Shown: positions 25,983 through 34,053 of the stretch, piece after piece
How the letters are laid out: the number at the start of each line of letters is the position of its first letter
Numbering within the stretch: position 1 is the stretch's first letter
Assembly: GCF_003258365.1 (NCBI RefSeq)
Contig: NZ_QHKM01000004.1
Location: forward strand, 1 to 64,000
Reading direction: 5' to 3'
From: Hymenobacter edaphi
GTDB taxonomy: Bacteria > Bacteroidota > Bacteroidia > Cytophagales > Hymenobacteraceae
DNA: 64,000 nucleotides
Translations under genes and position numbers: made by a program
Notes under the pieces: model-generated
Told to the model about the DNA's origin: nothing
Databases searched by the model: none
The model's input: the letters and a program-made list of their open reading frames with translations, nothing else

Positions 25983-26055
25983 GCGCTCCTGCAAGCAGCC
26001 GCCCCGCCCGGAAAATCCCGCGTTTTCCGGGCGGGGCGGCTGCTTGCAGGAGCGC
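25983..26055. repeat. Perfect 33-bp inverted repeat after msrB
   Basis: Arms at 25983-26015 and 26023-26055 are perfect complements over 33 bases, with a 7-base loop (TCCCGCG). It is GC-rich with an AAAA/TTTT near the loop, so it can act as a terminator for msrB, though it is far longer than needed and has no trailing T run. Confidence 0.85.
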
Positions 26056-26141
26056 GGCTGTACCCAACGGCGCCATGTTTCCCGAGCTAGGAATTCGGCT
26101 TTTGTAGCGACCTTGTCGGTCTGTATTTCACCCAGCTGCCG

Positions 26142-27968
26142 ATGCGCTACCTGCTGCTTACCGGGTTTGGGCTGTGGCCGGCGACTTTGCTGGCGCAGTC
26201 CGACGACGCCGGCCGTATGCCGGCTGCACCGTTGCGCCTCGACTCGCAGCAGGCCTGGCTGCGCCGCCCGGCCCTGCCCGATACCACCCGCGTCAAGCTG
26301 CTGTTCACCATCAGCAAGACCTACCTGCAGACCGATCTGGACAGTGCGCGCACCTACGCCGCCCGGGCCGCCGCCCTGGCCCGGCGCACGGGCTTCCGCT
26401 GGGGCTTGGTGCGGGCGCTGAACAACCTGGGCGCCGCGTACTATTATCAGTCGGATTTGCCGGGCGCGCAGCGCACCTTCGAAGCAGAATTGCGGGCGGC
26501 GCGGCGCCCCGCCGACCAGCTGTACGTGGGGCACGCCTACCTGGGGCTGGGCAACGTGGCCTCGGATCTGGAGGATATCGCGCAGTCGCGGCGCTACTAC
26601 GAGCAAGCCCGGAAAGCCTACGCGGCCTGCCGGCCCCGCAACGTGCGCGGCGAGCTGCTGGTGCTTCATAACCTGGCCAACTCCTACCTGCCCGACAGCG
26701 AAGAGGCTGGGCCGCCCAAACCAGAGGACCTGCTGCGGGCCCGGCGGCTGGCCATCCAGGGCCTGCGGCTGCTGAATCGGCCCGATTCGCCGCTGGGCAC
26801 GCACTTGCGACTGTTGCTCGGCACTGTGCAGCAGCTGCTGGGCCGGCCCGATTCGGCTGCGGCCAACTGGCAGCACGTGCTGCGGGTGAGCCGCACCCAC
26901 CCCGATTTGCAGGTCCAGAGCGAGGCCTGGCTGCACTTGGCCGAGCTGGCCCGGGCGCAGGGCCGCCTGCCGCTGGCGCTGGCCCGCACCGAGCAGGCCA
27001 CGGACCTGATGCGCCAGGTAGGGGAGCTGGAGGTGCTGAGCAAGGCGTTGAATATCAAGGCTCAGCTGATGGCTGCGCTGCGCCTGCCCGGGGCCTACGA
27101 CACTCTGCGCACCTACACGGTATTGCGCGATACGCTGCTGCGACAGGCCAGCTTGGCGGCCGTGGCCTCGGCCCAGGCCCGCTTTGCCGTGGCCGAGCAG
27201 CGCACCCGCGTCCGGCAGCTGGAGCAGCAGCGCCGCATCGCGGAGCTGGAGCAGCAGCAGCGCACCGTGCGCAGCCGCCTGCTGCTGGGCGGGCTGGGGG
27301 CGGGGCTGCTGCTGCTGGCCGGCGGGGCCTTCTGGGCCTACCGCCGCCGCCAGCAGCGCCGTGAGGCCGCCCTGCGCCGCCAGCTGGCCGCCGACTTGCA
27401 CGACGACGTGGGCGGGCTGCTTTCGCGTATTGCCCTGCAAACCGACCTGATGCAGGAAGGCCTGGGCGCCCCCGAGCTGCGGCAAACCCAGCTGGCCGAG
27501 GTGGCCGACAACAGCCGCCTGGCCGTGCGCCAGCTCAACGACGTGGTGTGGAGCCTCGACGCGCAGAACGACTCGGTGCCCAACCTGCTCGACCGCCTGC
27601 GCGACTACGCCCACGAGGTGCTGGTGCCCACCGGCCGCGACGTGCGCTTCCTGGCCGACGAGGCTCCCGGCGCCAGCCCCGAGCTGTCGGCCCCGGCGCG
27701 GCGCGGGCTCTACCTGATCTACAAGGAAGCCCTGCACAACATCCTGAAGTACGCCCCGCTCGACGCCACCGTGACCGTGGCCCTGCACCGCACCCCCGAC
27801 GGGGTACAGCTGGCCGTGGTCAACAGCGGGCCGCCGGCGACGGTGACGCGCGGCTCGGGCCACGGCCTGCGCAACATGCGCGAGCGGGCCGCTGCCCTGG
27901 GCGGCACCGCCGCCACCGGCCCCGAGCCCGGCGGCGGCTTCGGCGTGCGGGTGCAGGTGCCGGGCTAG
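26142..27968 (+). CDS. TPR-containing sensor histidine kinase
   Basis: This 608-residue protein starts with a signal peptide (RYLLLTGFGLWPATLLAQ). About residues 35-345 look like a periplasmic TPR solenoid (for example RRSGFRWGLVRALNNLGAAYYY and YLGLGNVASDLEDIAQSRRYYEQA). A coiled coil (about 350-378, rich in Gln/Glu/Arg) leads to one membrane helix (about 379-402, GGLGAGLLLLAGGAFWAY). The kinase part is of the LuxR-partner type (HisKA_3-like): LAADLHDDVGGLLSRIA contains the phospho-accepting His, and the ATPase N box is YKEALHNILKYAPLD with the G2-like GHGLRNMRERAAALGG. It sits in front of a LuxR-type regulator and likely phosphorylates it; the signal is unknown. Confidence 0.93.
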   Translation: MRYLLLTGFGLWPATLLAQSDDAGRMPAAPLRLDSQQAWLRRPALPDTTRVKLLFTISKTYLQTDLDSARTYAARAAALARRTGFRWGLVRALNNLGAAYYYQSDLPGAQRTFEAELRAARRPADQLYVGHAYLGLGNVASDLEDIAQSRRYYEQARKAYAACRPRNVRGELLVLHNLANSYLPDSEEAGPPKPEDLLRARRLAIQGLRLLNRPDSPLGTHLRLLLGTVQQLLGRPDSAAANWQHVLRVSRTHPDLQVQSEAWLHLAELARAQGRLPLALARTEQATDLMRQVGELEVLSKALNIKAQLMAALRLPGAYDTLRTYTVLRDTLLRQASLAAVASAQARFAVAEQRTRVRQLEQQRRIAELEQQQRTVRSRLLLGGLGAGLLLLAGGAFWAYRRRQQRREAALRRQLAADLHDDVGGLLSRIALQTDLMQEGLGAPELRQTQLAEVADNSRLAVRQLNDVVWSLDAQNDSVPNLLDRLRDYAHEVLVPTGRDVRFLADEAPGASPELSAPARRGLYLIYKEALHNILKYAPLDATVTVALHRTPDGVQLAVVNSGPPATVTRGSGHGLRNMRERAAALGGTAATGPEPGGGFGVRVQVPG

Positions 27969-28233
27969 GGCAATAAGCCCGTTAGCCTGACGAAAGAAGG
28001 ACCTGGCTCGTGCCCTGCACCGCCGCTCCAAGCGAAGAGCGGATAGATGGTTTTGGCACCAACGGAAAAGCGCCACCAACGCCCAATGGGCAGGGCCAGG
28101 CAGCCGCGGTAGCAGACGTCGGCCGGTTATTGGGGGCGGCAGTGCCGGGTGAGCAAAAAGGCTTTGGTCCGCGCTGGATGCGCGAGTTGCTCCGGGCGGC
28201 GGGACTTTGCCAGGCGCTACCCGCTCCGCATTC

Positions 28234-28251
28234 TTGTCGCATCATCATGCG
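28234..28251. promoter_or_regulatory. Candidate operator 1 before the LuxR-type regulator
   Basis: TTGTCGCATCATCATGCG lies 36 bases upstream of the regulator start codon. It is nearly identical (17 of 18 bases) to a perfect palindrome just downstream of the same gene. The left half TTGTCGCAT is intact, the right half is partly degraded. Position and symmetry suit autoregulation by the regulator; binding is inferred. Confidence 0.5.
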
Positions 28252-28287
28252 CTATGGCGGCGCCCTGCCGCCCGGTACCTTCGTGCC

Positions 28288-28920
28288 ATGTCTACTGCTC
28301 TTGCCATCATCGAGGATGATCCGTCGATTCGTCAGTCCTACGTGACGTACCTGTGCGCCCAGCCCGAGTTCGAGTGCGTGCTGGTGGCCGGCTCGGTGGA
28401 GGAGTTTCTGGACCTGCTGCCCACGGCCGCCCGGCCACCCCGGCTGGTGCTGTCCGATATCGGCCTGCCGGGCCTGACGGGCATCGAGGGCGTGACGCGC
28501 ATCCGGCGGGTGCTGCCCAAGGCGGAGGTGGTACTCATTACCGTGTTTGCCGAGCCGGAGCGACTGTTGCAGGCCCTGTGCGCCGGGGCCGTGGGCTACC
28601 TGCTCAAGAGCACCATGCTGCGCGACGTGAAAGCGGGCCTGCTGGAAGTGCTGGACGGCGGCTCGCCCATGTCGCCGGCCATTGCGCGGCACATCGTGCG
28701 CCACTTTCAGCCCCTGCCGGCCCCGGCCGAGGTGCTCACGGCCCGCGAGCTGCAGCTGGTGCAGGCCATTGAGGAGGGGCTGAGCTACCGGCTGGTGGCC
28801 GAGCGGCTCGGCATCAGCATCAACACGGTGCGCACCTTCATTCGCCGCATCTACGACAAGCTGCAGGTCAATTCCAAGGCCGAGCTGCTGGCCCGCCACC
28901 GGGGGCCGGCGGGAAGCTAG
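28288..28920 (+). CDS. NarL/LuxR-type response regulator
   Basis: This 210-residue protein has a receiver domain (acidic residues in IIEDDPSIRQSY, phosphoacceptor Asp57 in VLSDIGLPGLTG, Lys107 in GYLLKSTM) and a LuxR-type DNA-binding domain at about residues 145-205 (LTARELQLVQAIEEGLSYRL, then VAERLGISINTVRTFIRRIY). It probably receives phosphate from the TPR kinase encoded 319 bases upstream. TACCTTCG at 28276-28283 is a one-mismatch promoter box immediately ahead of the start codon, so it can be made separately. The gene is flanked by two copies of the same palindrome. Confidence 0.93.
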   Translation: MSTALAIIEDDPSIRQSYVTYLCAQPEFECVLVAGSVEEFLDLLPTAARPPRLVLSDIGLPGLTGIEGVTRIRRVLPKAEVVLITVFAEPERLLQALCAGAVGYLLKSTMLRDVKAGLLEVLDGGSPMSPAIARHIVRHFQPLPAPAEVLTARELQLVQAIEEGLSYRLVAERLGISINTVRTFIRRIYDKLQVNSKAELLARHRGPAGS

Positions 28921-28928
28921 CCGGGCTG

Positions 28929-28956
28929 GTGTTGTCGCATCAACATGCGACAACAC
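28929..28956. promoter_or_regulatory. Candidate operator 2 (12-bp perfect palindrome)
   Basis: GTGTTGTCGCAT (28929-28940), CAAC, ATGCGACAACAC (28945-28956) is a perfect 12-base-arm palindrome starting 9 bases after the regulator stop codon and about 85 bases before the next gene's start. It could be a terminator for the regulator (no T run) or an operator for the surface-protein gene at 29041; the shared word with 28234-28251 favours an operator. Confidence 0.55.
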
Positions 28957-29040
28957 GGGTGGACGGAAGGACGGACCTTTGGGGCTACGCCACGCGGCTG
29001 ACTGGCCGCCGGGGCCCACTGATCTGCCAACACACCTGCC

Positions 29041-30702
29041 ATGCACCACCGTTCTTCTCCACTGCGTCACCTGTTTCTGCTGCTGGGGCTGCTGGCGTTT
29101 GCCGCGGCCACCCGCGCCCAGAGCGTAGGCGTGGGCACCGCTACGCCTAATGCCAAGGCCGCCCTCGATATCGTCAGCACCGACAAGGGGGTATTGGTGC
29201 CGCGCCTGACCCAGGCCCAGCGCACCGGCATTGCCGCCCCCGTGCCCGTGGGCCTGCTGGTGTACCAGACCGACGGCACCCAGCCCGGCTTCTGGTACTA
29301 CGAAGCCGCTGCTGGCTGGACCGCCCTCAGCGGCGGGGGCAGTACCGGCGACAATCTGGGCGACCATGTGGCCACAACCAACCTCAACCTGAACGGCAAC
29401 AAGCTGGTGGACGGTACCACCGCCCGCGCTATCCGCAGCGGCCTCGACCTCAGCCCCGCCGGCCTGCTCACCCTGGGCGCGGCTCGCACCAGCCCCGACT
29501 CCACCACCGGCCAGGGCGTACGCCTGCCCGACCTCGATCAGGACTTTATGCTGACCTCCCGCCGGTTCCGGGGCAAGACCAACCCGCTGAACGTATCCGG
29601 GGCCGGCGAGCGGCTGATGTGGCTTTCGTACTACAGCGCCTTCCGGGCCGGCGGCGTCACGGGCACCCGCTGGGACTACCCCAACGTGGGTAGCTACTCC
29701 GTGGCCTTCGGCCTCGACAACCAGGCTGGCAGCGACTACAGCGTCGCCTTCGGCTACAACAACCGCATCCGGGCCGGCGAAGGCACCTTCGCTATGGGCT
29801 ACGACAACGAAGTCGTGCAGGGCTACTGGGGGGTGATGATGGGCCGCGAAAACGCCTACCGGGGCTACCACGGCCTGGTGGGCGGCTACCAGAGCAAGGT
29901 GCAAACCTCCACCTTTCTCTACGTCCCGTCGCTGGCCTTTGGCTACAGCAGCCAGGCCCGCTCGTCCCAGGGCAGCTGCTACGCCCTGGGCTATTACGCC
30001 CGCACCGGCGGCTACTACGGCTGCTTCGTGCTGGCCGATTACTCGCCGGTACAAAACAACGACCCGAACCGGCAGCAGGACTCCCTGGTCAGTACTAGCT
30101 ACAACCAGTTCTCGGCCCGCTTTGCCGGGGGCTACCGCCTGTTTACCACCGCCGCCACCACCGCCAGCCAGGGCACGGCCGTGGGGGTGAAGCTCGACGC
30201 GGGCAGCAACGCCTGGTCCATTATTTCCGACTCCACCAAGAAGGAGCGCGTGGTGCTGGCCGATGGCAACCTGTTCCTGGCGCGCATCAACGGCCTGCGC
30301 CTGGGCTCCTGGAACTACCGCGGCCAGAGCCCCGACACCATGCGCCACTACGGCCCCATGGCCCAGGACTTCTACGCCGCCTTCGGCCACGACGGCGTCG
30401 GGCGCAGCGGCAACCCGACCAGCATCAACCAGGCCGACTTCGACGGGGTGAACCTTATTGCCATCCAGGCCCTGTACCGCCGCGTGCTACTGCTGGAAGC
30501 CGCCAACGCCCGCCAGCAGCAACTGCTGCAGGCCGGCGCGCCCGCACCCCGCGCTACGACCGCCGAGCTGGCCGAGCTGCGCCGTCAGAACGCCGCGCTG
30601 CAAAGCCGCGCCGCCCAGGCCGATGCCGACCACGCCGCCCTGCTCACCTTGCAGGCCCAGGTGGCTCGCCTGCTGAGCGAGGGTGCCCAGGCCCGGAAAT
30701 AG
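29041..30702 (+). CDS. Large surface protein with YadA-like repeats and S74-like tail
   Basis: This 553-residue protein has a signal peptide (HLFLLLGLLAFAAATRA) and begins with a domain common in Bacteroidota surface proteins (SVGVGTATPNAKAALDIVST, GLLVYQTDGTQPGFWYY). The middle has Hep_Hag/YadA-like head repeats (SVAFGLDNQAGSDYSVAFGY, then GEGTFAMGYDNEV). The C-terminal part (SDSTKKERVV, YGPMAQDFYAAFG, a region ending in a coiled coil rich in Ala/Leu/Gln) matches the intramolecular chaperone (peptidase S74) tail that helps tail-fibre-type trimers fold and then cuts itself off; the catalytic Ser-Lys pair is suggested by SDSTKK but unproven. Probably an adhesin. Downstream of the kinase/regulator pair. 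Confidence 0.8.
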   Translation: MHHRSSPLRHLFLLLGLLAFAAATRAQSVGVGTATPNAKAALDIVSTDKGVLVPRLTQAQRTGIAAPVPVGLLVYQTDGTQPGFWYYEAAAGWTALSGGGSTGDNLGDHVATTNLNLNGNKLVDGTTARAIRSGLDLSPAGLLTLGAARTSPDSTTGQGVRLPDLDQDFMLTSRRFRGKTNPLNVSGAGERLMWLSYYSAFRAGGVTGTRWDYPNVGSYSVAFGLDNQAGSDYSVAFGYNNRIRAGEGTFAMGYDNEVVQGYWGVMMGRENAYRGYHGLVGGYQSKVQTSTFLYVPSLAFGYSSQARSSQGSCYALGYYARTGGYYGCFVLADYSPVQNNDPNRQQDSLVSTSYNQFSARFAGGYRLFTTAATTASQGTAVGVKLDAGSNAWSIISDSTKKERVVLADGNLFLARINGLRLGSWNYRGQSPDTMRHYGPMAQDFYAAFGHDGVGRSGNPTSINQADFDGVNLIAIQALYRRVLLLEAANARQQQLLQAGAPAPRATTAELAELRRQNAALQSRAAQADADHAALLTLQAQVARLLSEGAQARK

Positions 30703-30731
30703 CCGCCCTCCTTCGTCCCGGAGCGCCACCG

Positions 30732-30765
30732 CACCAGCGCCAGCCGAATCCGGCTGGCGCTGGTG
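30732..30765 (+). terminator. Hairpin after the surface-protein gene
   Basis: Perfect 14-base arms CACCAGCGCCAGCC (30732-30745) and GGCTGGCGCTGGTG (30752-30765), 29 bases after the stop codon. Confidence 0.7.
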
Positions 30766-30777
30766 GTTACGGGCCGG

Positions 30778-30833
30778 CCCGGCCGGCCCGCTGCACACAC
30801 GCAACGTTGCGCCCCCGCAGCGGGCCGGCCGGG
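30778..30833. terminator. Second hairpin in the convergent gap
   Basis: Perfect 17-base arms CCCGGCCGGCCCGCTGC (30778-30794) and its complement (30817-30833), between the two convergent genes. It could end transcription from either side; no T run. Confidence 0.5.
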
Positions 30834-30911
30834 CGCCATCGGTCCAGGAGGAGCCGCAATTATGCGTCTCTGCACCGTCCGGGGTGGTCTTCAGCCATGC
30901 TAACCTGCGGC

Positions 30912-31913
30912 CTACCGGCGGCGCCGGGCCGCGGCCGCCGCGCCCACGCGCACGGTGAGGCGGTAGCGGCCTTCGCGGGGGCTTTGGTTGGTCAGGTTCA
31001 GGTAGCGGATGCCCAGGGCGGGGTCGTAGGGCAATTCGTGCCGCTCGCCGGGGCCGAGCAGGGCGGCCGCGGGCGGGCACACTTCGCCGGGCAGCACGCT
31101 CAGGCAGGCCCGGAAGGGCTCGGGGCCGGGGTTTTCGAGCACCAGCACGGTGCCGGCCGGGTCGTAAGCCGGGTCGAGGCCGTCGGGCAGGGCCGAAACG
31201 GTGCCGGATGCGGGCAGCCGGCCTTCCTGCCCGTTGGTACTGCGCACGGGGCGGCGCAGCATCTCCTGGGGAAAGTAGCTCTGGCAGCGTTTGGGGTCGG
31301 TGGGAAAGGCCAGGGCCACCGTTTTCACGCAGAGCGTGAGGGCCAGGGTGTATTGCTTGCGCACGTTCTGCACGCCGGTGCGGCCCTGGTCCACGGCCTG
31401 CTGCTTGCTGCTCGCGTTGGTCCGGGCCGCGTCGAATTCTTCGTACAGGGTGCGGTAGCGCTGCACCTCGAACTCCTCGGTCAGCTCCTTCTGAAAGTCG
31501 GTACCGCCCTTAATAACGCGGTTGAACAAAGTGTCAGCGTTTTTCAGGTTGGCGTCGCGGTATTCCTTCAGGCCGTTGGGCAGCATCACACTGGTTAGCT
31601 CAGGGTGCTTGGTGGCGCGGTACTCGATGAGCTTCTGGTCCTGCTTCATGTAGTCGCCGAGCAAGGCCAGCTTGGCGTCGCGCAGCTCCACCGAACCGCC
31701 GCGCTGCGTGAGACCCTGGTCGGTGCGCTGGTGGTCAGCCTCCAGGTTTTTGCGCAGCGGCCGCAGCAGGCTGATGAGAGGCGTGAATTGCTCGTCTGGG
31801 TTGTCGCCGTTGAGGTTCTGCTCTACGGTCCGGCCGAATTTGAGCAGCCGTTCGGAGGTAATGTTACGGTCGTCGAAGTAGTCTTCGTCGAAAGTGGCAA
31901 ACAGTTCGCGCAT
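30912..31913 (-). CDS. Protein of unknown function
   Basis: This 333-residue protein has no signal peptide and no recognised motif. The N-terminal two thirds (residues 1-230) is mostly charged helix (KFGRTVEQNLNGDNPDEQF, LEADHQRTDQGLTQRGG, TDFQKELTEEFEVQRYRTLY), the C-terminus has a Pro/Gly beta-like region (PDGLDPAYDPAGTVLVLENP, LPGEVCPPAAALLGPGERHE) and ends RVGAAAAARRRR. Similar multi-helix proteins are common in Bacteroidota but I cannot assign a family. Its upstream side (31,914 on) is an unusual palindrome array. Its composition is normal for the window, so it is likely a real gene. Confidence 0.65.
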   Translation of the reverse strand: MRELFATFDEDYFDDRNITSERLLKFGRTVEQNLNGDNPDEQFTPLISLLRPLRKNLEADHQRTDQGLTQRGGSVELRDAKLALLGDYMKQDQKLIEYRATKHPELTSVMLPNGLKEYRDANLKNADTLFNRVIKGGTDFQKELTEEFEVQRYRTLYEEFDAARTNASSKQQAVDQGRTGVQNVRKQYTLALTLCVKTVALAFPTDPKRCQSYFPQEMLRRPVRSTNGQEGRLPASGTVSALPDGLDPAYDPAGTVLVLENPGPEPFRACLSVLPGEVCPPAAALLGPGERHELPYDPALGIRYLNLTNQSPREGRYRLTVRVGAAAAARRRR

Positions 31914-31971
31914 GGCGCAGTAGAAGTGAAGGGTTGAAAAAAGGTGAGATAAATGGCCTCACTTTTTACTG

Positions 31972-32250
31972 TGCCCGACGGCGGAAGCCGTGCCGCAAAT
32001 GGCGGCGGCTTATCCTACACGCTAGTAGACCTGGCCACCGTTCGCGGCAGCGCCTACTAGCGCGTATTCCCTGTCGCCGCGAATAGCGGCAGCGTGTCCT
32101 ACCCTGTAGTAGGCCTTGCCGCCAATGGCGGAAGCATAGAATAAGCTGTAGGAGAAGCTGCCGCCGTTCGCGGCAAGATTACCGGAGCGTCCGACCCTGC
32201 TGCCGTCAATGGCGGCAAGACACAGAAGCTACCCGCAACCGCCGCGACGG
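31972..32250. repeat. Array of degenerate 42-bp palindrome units
   Basis: Cores of the type GCCGC-N3-5-GCGGC repeat at 31991, 32032, 32072, 32116, 32158 and 32200 (spacing 41, 40, 44, 42, 42 bp). Examples are TGCCGCAAATGGCGGCGGC, TTGCCGCCAATGGCGGAAGC and CTGCCGCCGTTCGCGGCAAG. Units 1 and 3 also share spacer text (TCCTAC then TAGTAG), so there is a two-unit superrepeat of about 83 bp. A partial unit lies at 31972 and a decayed one at about 32229. No open frame is maintained across it. Confidence 0.8.
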
Positions 32251-32745
32251 AGTGGCAAGAGCATCAGAAAAGAGAGGTAAGTGCCCGCCCGGTGTGCGGG
32301 GCGAGGGTAAGCGGATAGGGGCAGGTAACAACGTCCGACGTAAACCCTACAGCTGGTGCCGGTCTGCAGCCCGGCCGGACTATATAGTGCAGTAGACGAT
32401 GGCAATATTTATAATGAAATCGAGTAATGCAATACCAATTGTTAATAATGCCGGCTGTTTATAGTAATGATTTTAGTGGTTCGCCGCCGTGGCCCCGGTG
32501 GCAGCGGTGACAGGGGCGCCGCCCGAGGCGGTTGCCCGGCAACAGCGGCCACCCGTTCGCCGGACCGCCGGCCGCGCCGGCTCCCGCATCCGGGCCGGGC
32601 TTGCGGCCGGCCGCGGCCCGGCCGCGCCGGCTGCCGCCCGTTCGGCGCGCAATCCACGGCCCGGCCCGGTGTCGTTTATGCGGCCAGGCCAAAGCATCTT
32701 TGTGGCTTCGGCTGTTACTTCAGCATCACCCGCCGCCTTTTTCGC
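32251..32745. other. Long non-coding gap before the DUF3050 gene
   Basis: After the palindrome array come about 200 bases of AT-rich DNA (TATATAGTGC, ATATTTATAATG), then 230 bases of very GC-rich palindromic text (32,500-32,690). The 15-mer GCCGCGCCGGCTCCC/GCC occurs twice about 47 bases apart. Just before the gene, a TTTATG then CATCTTTG (about 32,676 and 32,696) resembles a weak TTTG-N-TAnnTTTG promoter. No credible reading frame was found. Confidence 0.45.
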
Positions 32746-33531
32746 ATGCCCCAAGACCCCATTGCCGCCCTGCAGGCCCGCCTGGCCCCGGCCCGCCAAC
32801 AGCTCGTCGACCACAGCGTGTACCAGTCCTTGCACACGCTCGACGACCTGCGCGTGTTCATGCAGCACCACGTGTTTGCCGTGTGGGATTTTATGTCCCT
32901 GCTCAAAGCCCTGCAGCGCGAGCTGACCTGCGTGACCCTGCCCTGGGTGCCCAAAGGCTCGCCCCGCACCCGCCGCCTCATCAACGAAATCGTGCTGGAA
33001 GAAGAAACCGACGTCGACCCCGAAGGCCGTCCCACCAGCCACTTCGAGCTGTACCTGCGCGCCATGCAGGAGTGCGGCGCCGACGTAGCCCCCGTGCAGC
33101 GCCTGCTCGACGCGCTGGCCCAGGGCCAGGACCTGGAGGCTGCCCTGGAGGCCGCCGACGCCCCGGCCAGCGTGCGCACCTTCGTGCGCCAGACCTTCGA
33201 CGTGGTGGGCGGCGGCCAGCCCCACGCCGTGGCCGCCGCTTTCACCTTTGGCCGCGAAGACGTGATTCCCGACATGTTCCGCCACCTCGTCGGCGACCTG
33301 CGCCAGCGTTTCCCCGGCCAGCTCGACACCTTTACCTACTACCTCGACCGCCACATCGAGCTGGACGAGGAAGCCCACGCCCCGCTGGCCCAGCAGATGG
33401 TGCGCAAGCTGTGCCAGGACGACGCCCACAAGTGGCAGCAGGCCGCCGACGTGGCCGCCCGCTGCATGCAGGCCCGCGTGGCGCTCTGGGACGGCATCCG
33501 CGGGGCCCTGCCCGTGCCGGCCGGGGCGTAG
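32746..33531 (+). CDS. DUF3050 protein, probable heme-oxygenase-like fold
   Basis: This 261-residue protein matches the DUF3050 family: VFMQHHVFAVWDFMSLLKAL, LINEIVLEEETDVDPEG, FTFGREDVIPDMF and YLDRHIELDEEAHAPLA. The evenly spaced His/Glu/Asp clusters look like iron ligands of the heme-oxygenase-like diiron oxidase superfamily; the family's reaction is not known to me, so this is an inference. The start at 32746 is right after a weak promoter; the longer upstream frame runs through GC-rich palindromes. It is followed by a small lipoprotein gene. Confidence 0.8.
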   Translation: MPQDPIAALQARLAPARQQLVDHSVYQSLHTLDDLRVFMQHHVFAVWDFMSLLKALQRELTCVTLPWVPKGSPRTRRLINEIVLEEETDVDPEGRPTSHFELYLRAMQECGADVAPVQRLLDALAQGQDLEAALEAADAPASVRTFVRQTFDVVGGGQPHAVAAAFTFGREDVIPDMFRHLVGDLRQRFPGQLDTFTYYLDRHIELDEEAHAPLAQQMVRKLCQDDAHKWQQAADVAARCMQARVALWDGIRGALPVPAGA

Positions 33532-33606
33532 CGCCCCAACTTCGGCGCCGCGCTTGCGTTGAGCAGAAGAGCCGCCGGGCACTAAGGCCGGGCCGCTTAG
33601 CCGCTG

Positions 33607-33966
33607 ATGACTACCCCCCGATATCTGCCCCTGGCCGCGGCCGGCCTGCTGGCCCTGGCCCTGGGCGCCTGCACCGCCTCCGACAGCGCCGTCGAAACCG
33701 ACCGCGCGCCCACCGAAATCCGCACCGATGCCGACCGGCAGGCCGCCTACAACCGGGGCGTGGGGGCAGGGGGCTCCGTGCCCGACGCTACGCCCTACCG
33801 CGTGCCGCAGGTGCGCGAGCAAGCCGCCGCTTCCGGGGGGCGGCAGCGCATCGAAACCATCAACACCAACGACCCGAACAACACCTCCCAGGAAACGCGC
33901 ATGCGCCGCATCCAGGGCAACCCTAACATCACCACCACCGATACGCTGCTGAACCGCCGGCCCTAG
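33607..33966 (+). CDS. Small lipoprotein, unknown function
   Basis: This 119-residue protein has a lipoprotein signal (LPLAAAGLLALALGACTASD, lipobox LGAC, Cys at about residue 22). The mature protein is short, polar and Asn/Thr/Arg-rich (ADRQAAYNRGVGAGGSVPDA, TINTNDPNNTSQETRMRRIQ) with no recognised motif. Such small lipoproteins are typical outer-membrane anchored proteins. Followed by a strong hairpin. Confidence 0.7.
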   Translation: MTTPRYLPLAAAGLLALALGACTASDSAVETDRAPTEIRTDADRQAAYNRGVGAGGSVPDATPYRVPQVREQAAASGGRQRIETINTNDPNNTSQETRMRRIQGNPNITTTDTLLNRRP

Positions 33967-33985
33967 GCCCGGCCCCCCAAACGCC

Positions 33986-34033
33986 GAAGCCGCCCCGGCC
34001 GGCCCCGCAGTGCGGGGCGGCCGGGGCGGCTTC
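33986..34033 (+). terminator. Long GC-rich hairpin after the lipoprotein gene
   Basis: Arms of about 22 bases, GAAGCCGCCCCGGCCGG and complement, with one bulged base. Nineteen bases after the stop codon and 20 before the stop of the minus-strand gene, so it may serve both. Confidence 0.75.
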
Positions 34034-34053
34034 GTGGTGCCAGCCGGGGCGGC

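Noticed and set aside
29041-30702. Prophage origin because of the S74-like tail-fibre domain
   Set aside because: No phage structural, lysis or integration genes are nearby and the protein has a signal peptide.
31972-32250. Could the 42-bp array be a CRISPR array?
   Set aside because: The repeated part is short, palindromic and degenerate (about 19 bp), spacers are partly shared between units, and no cas genes are nearby.
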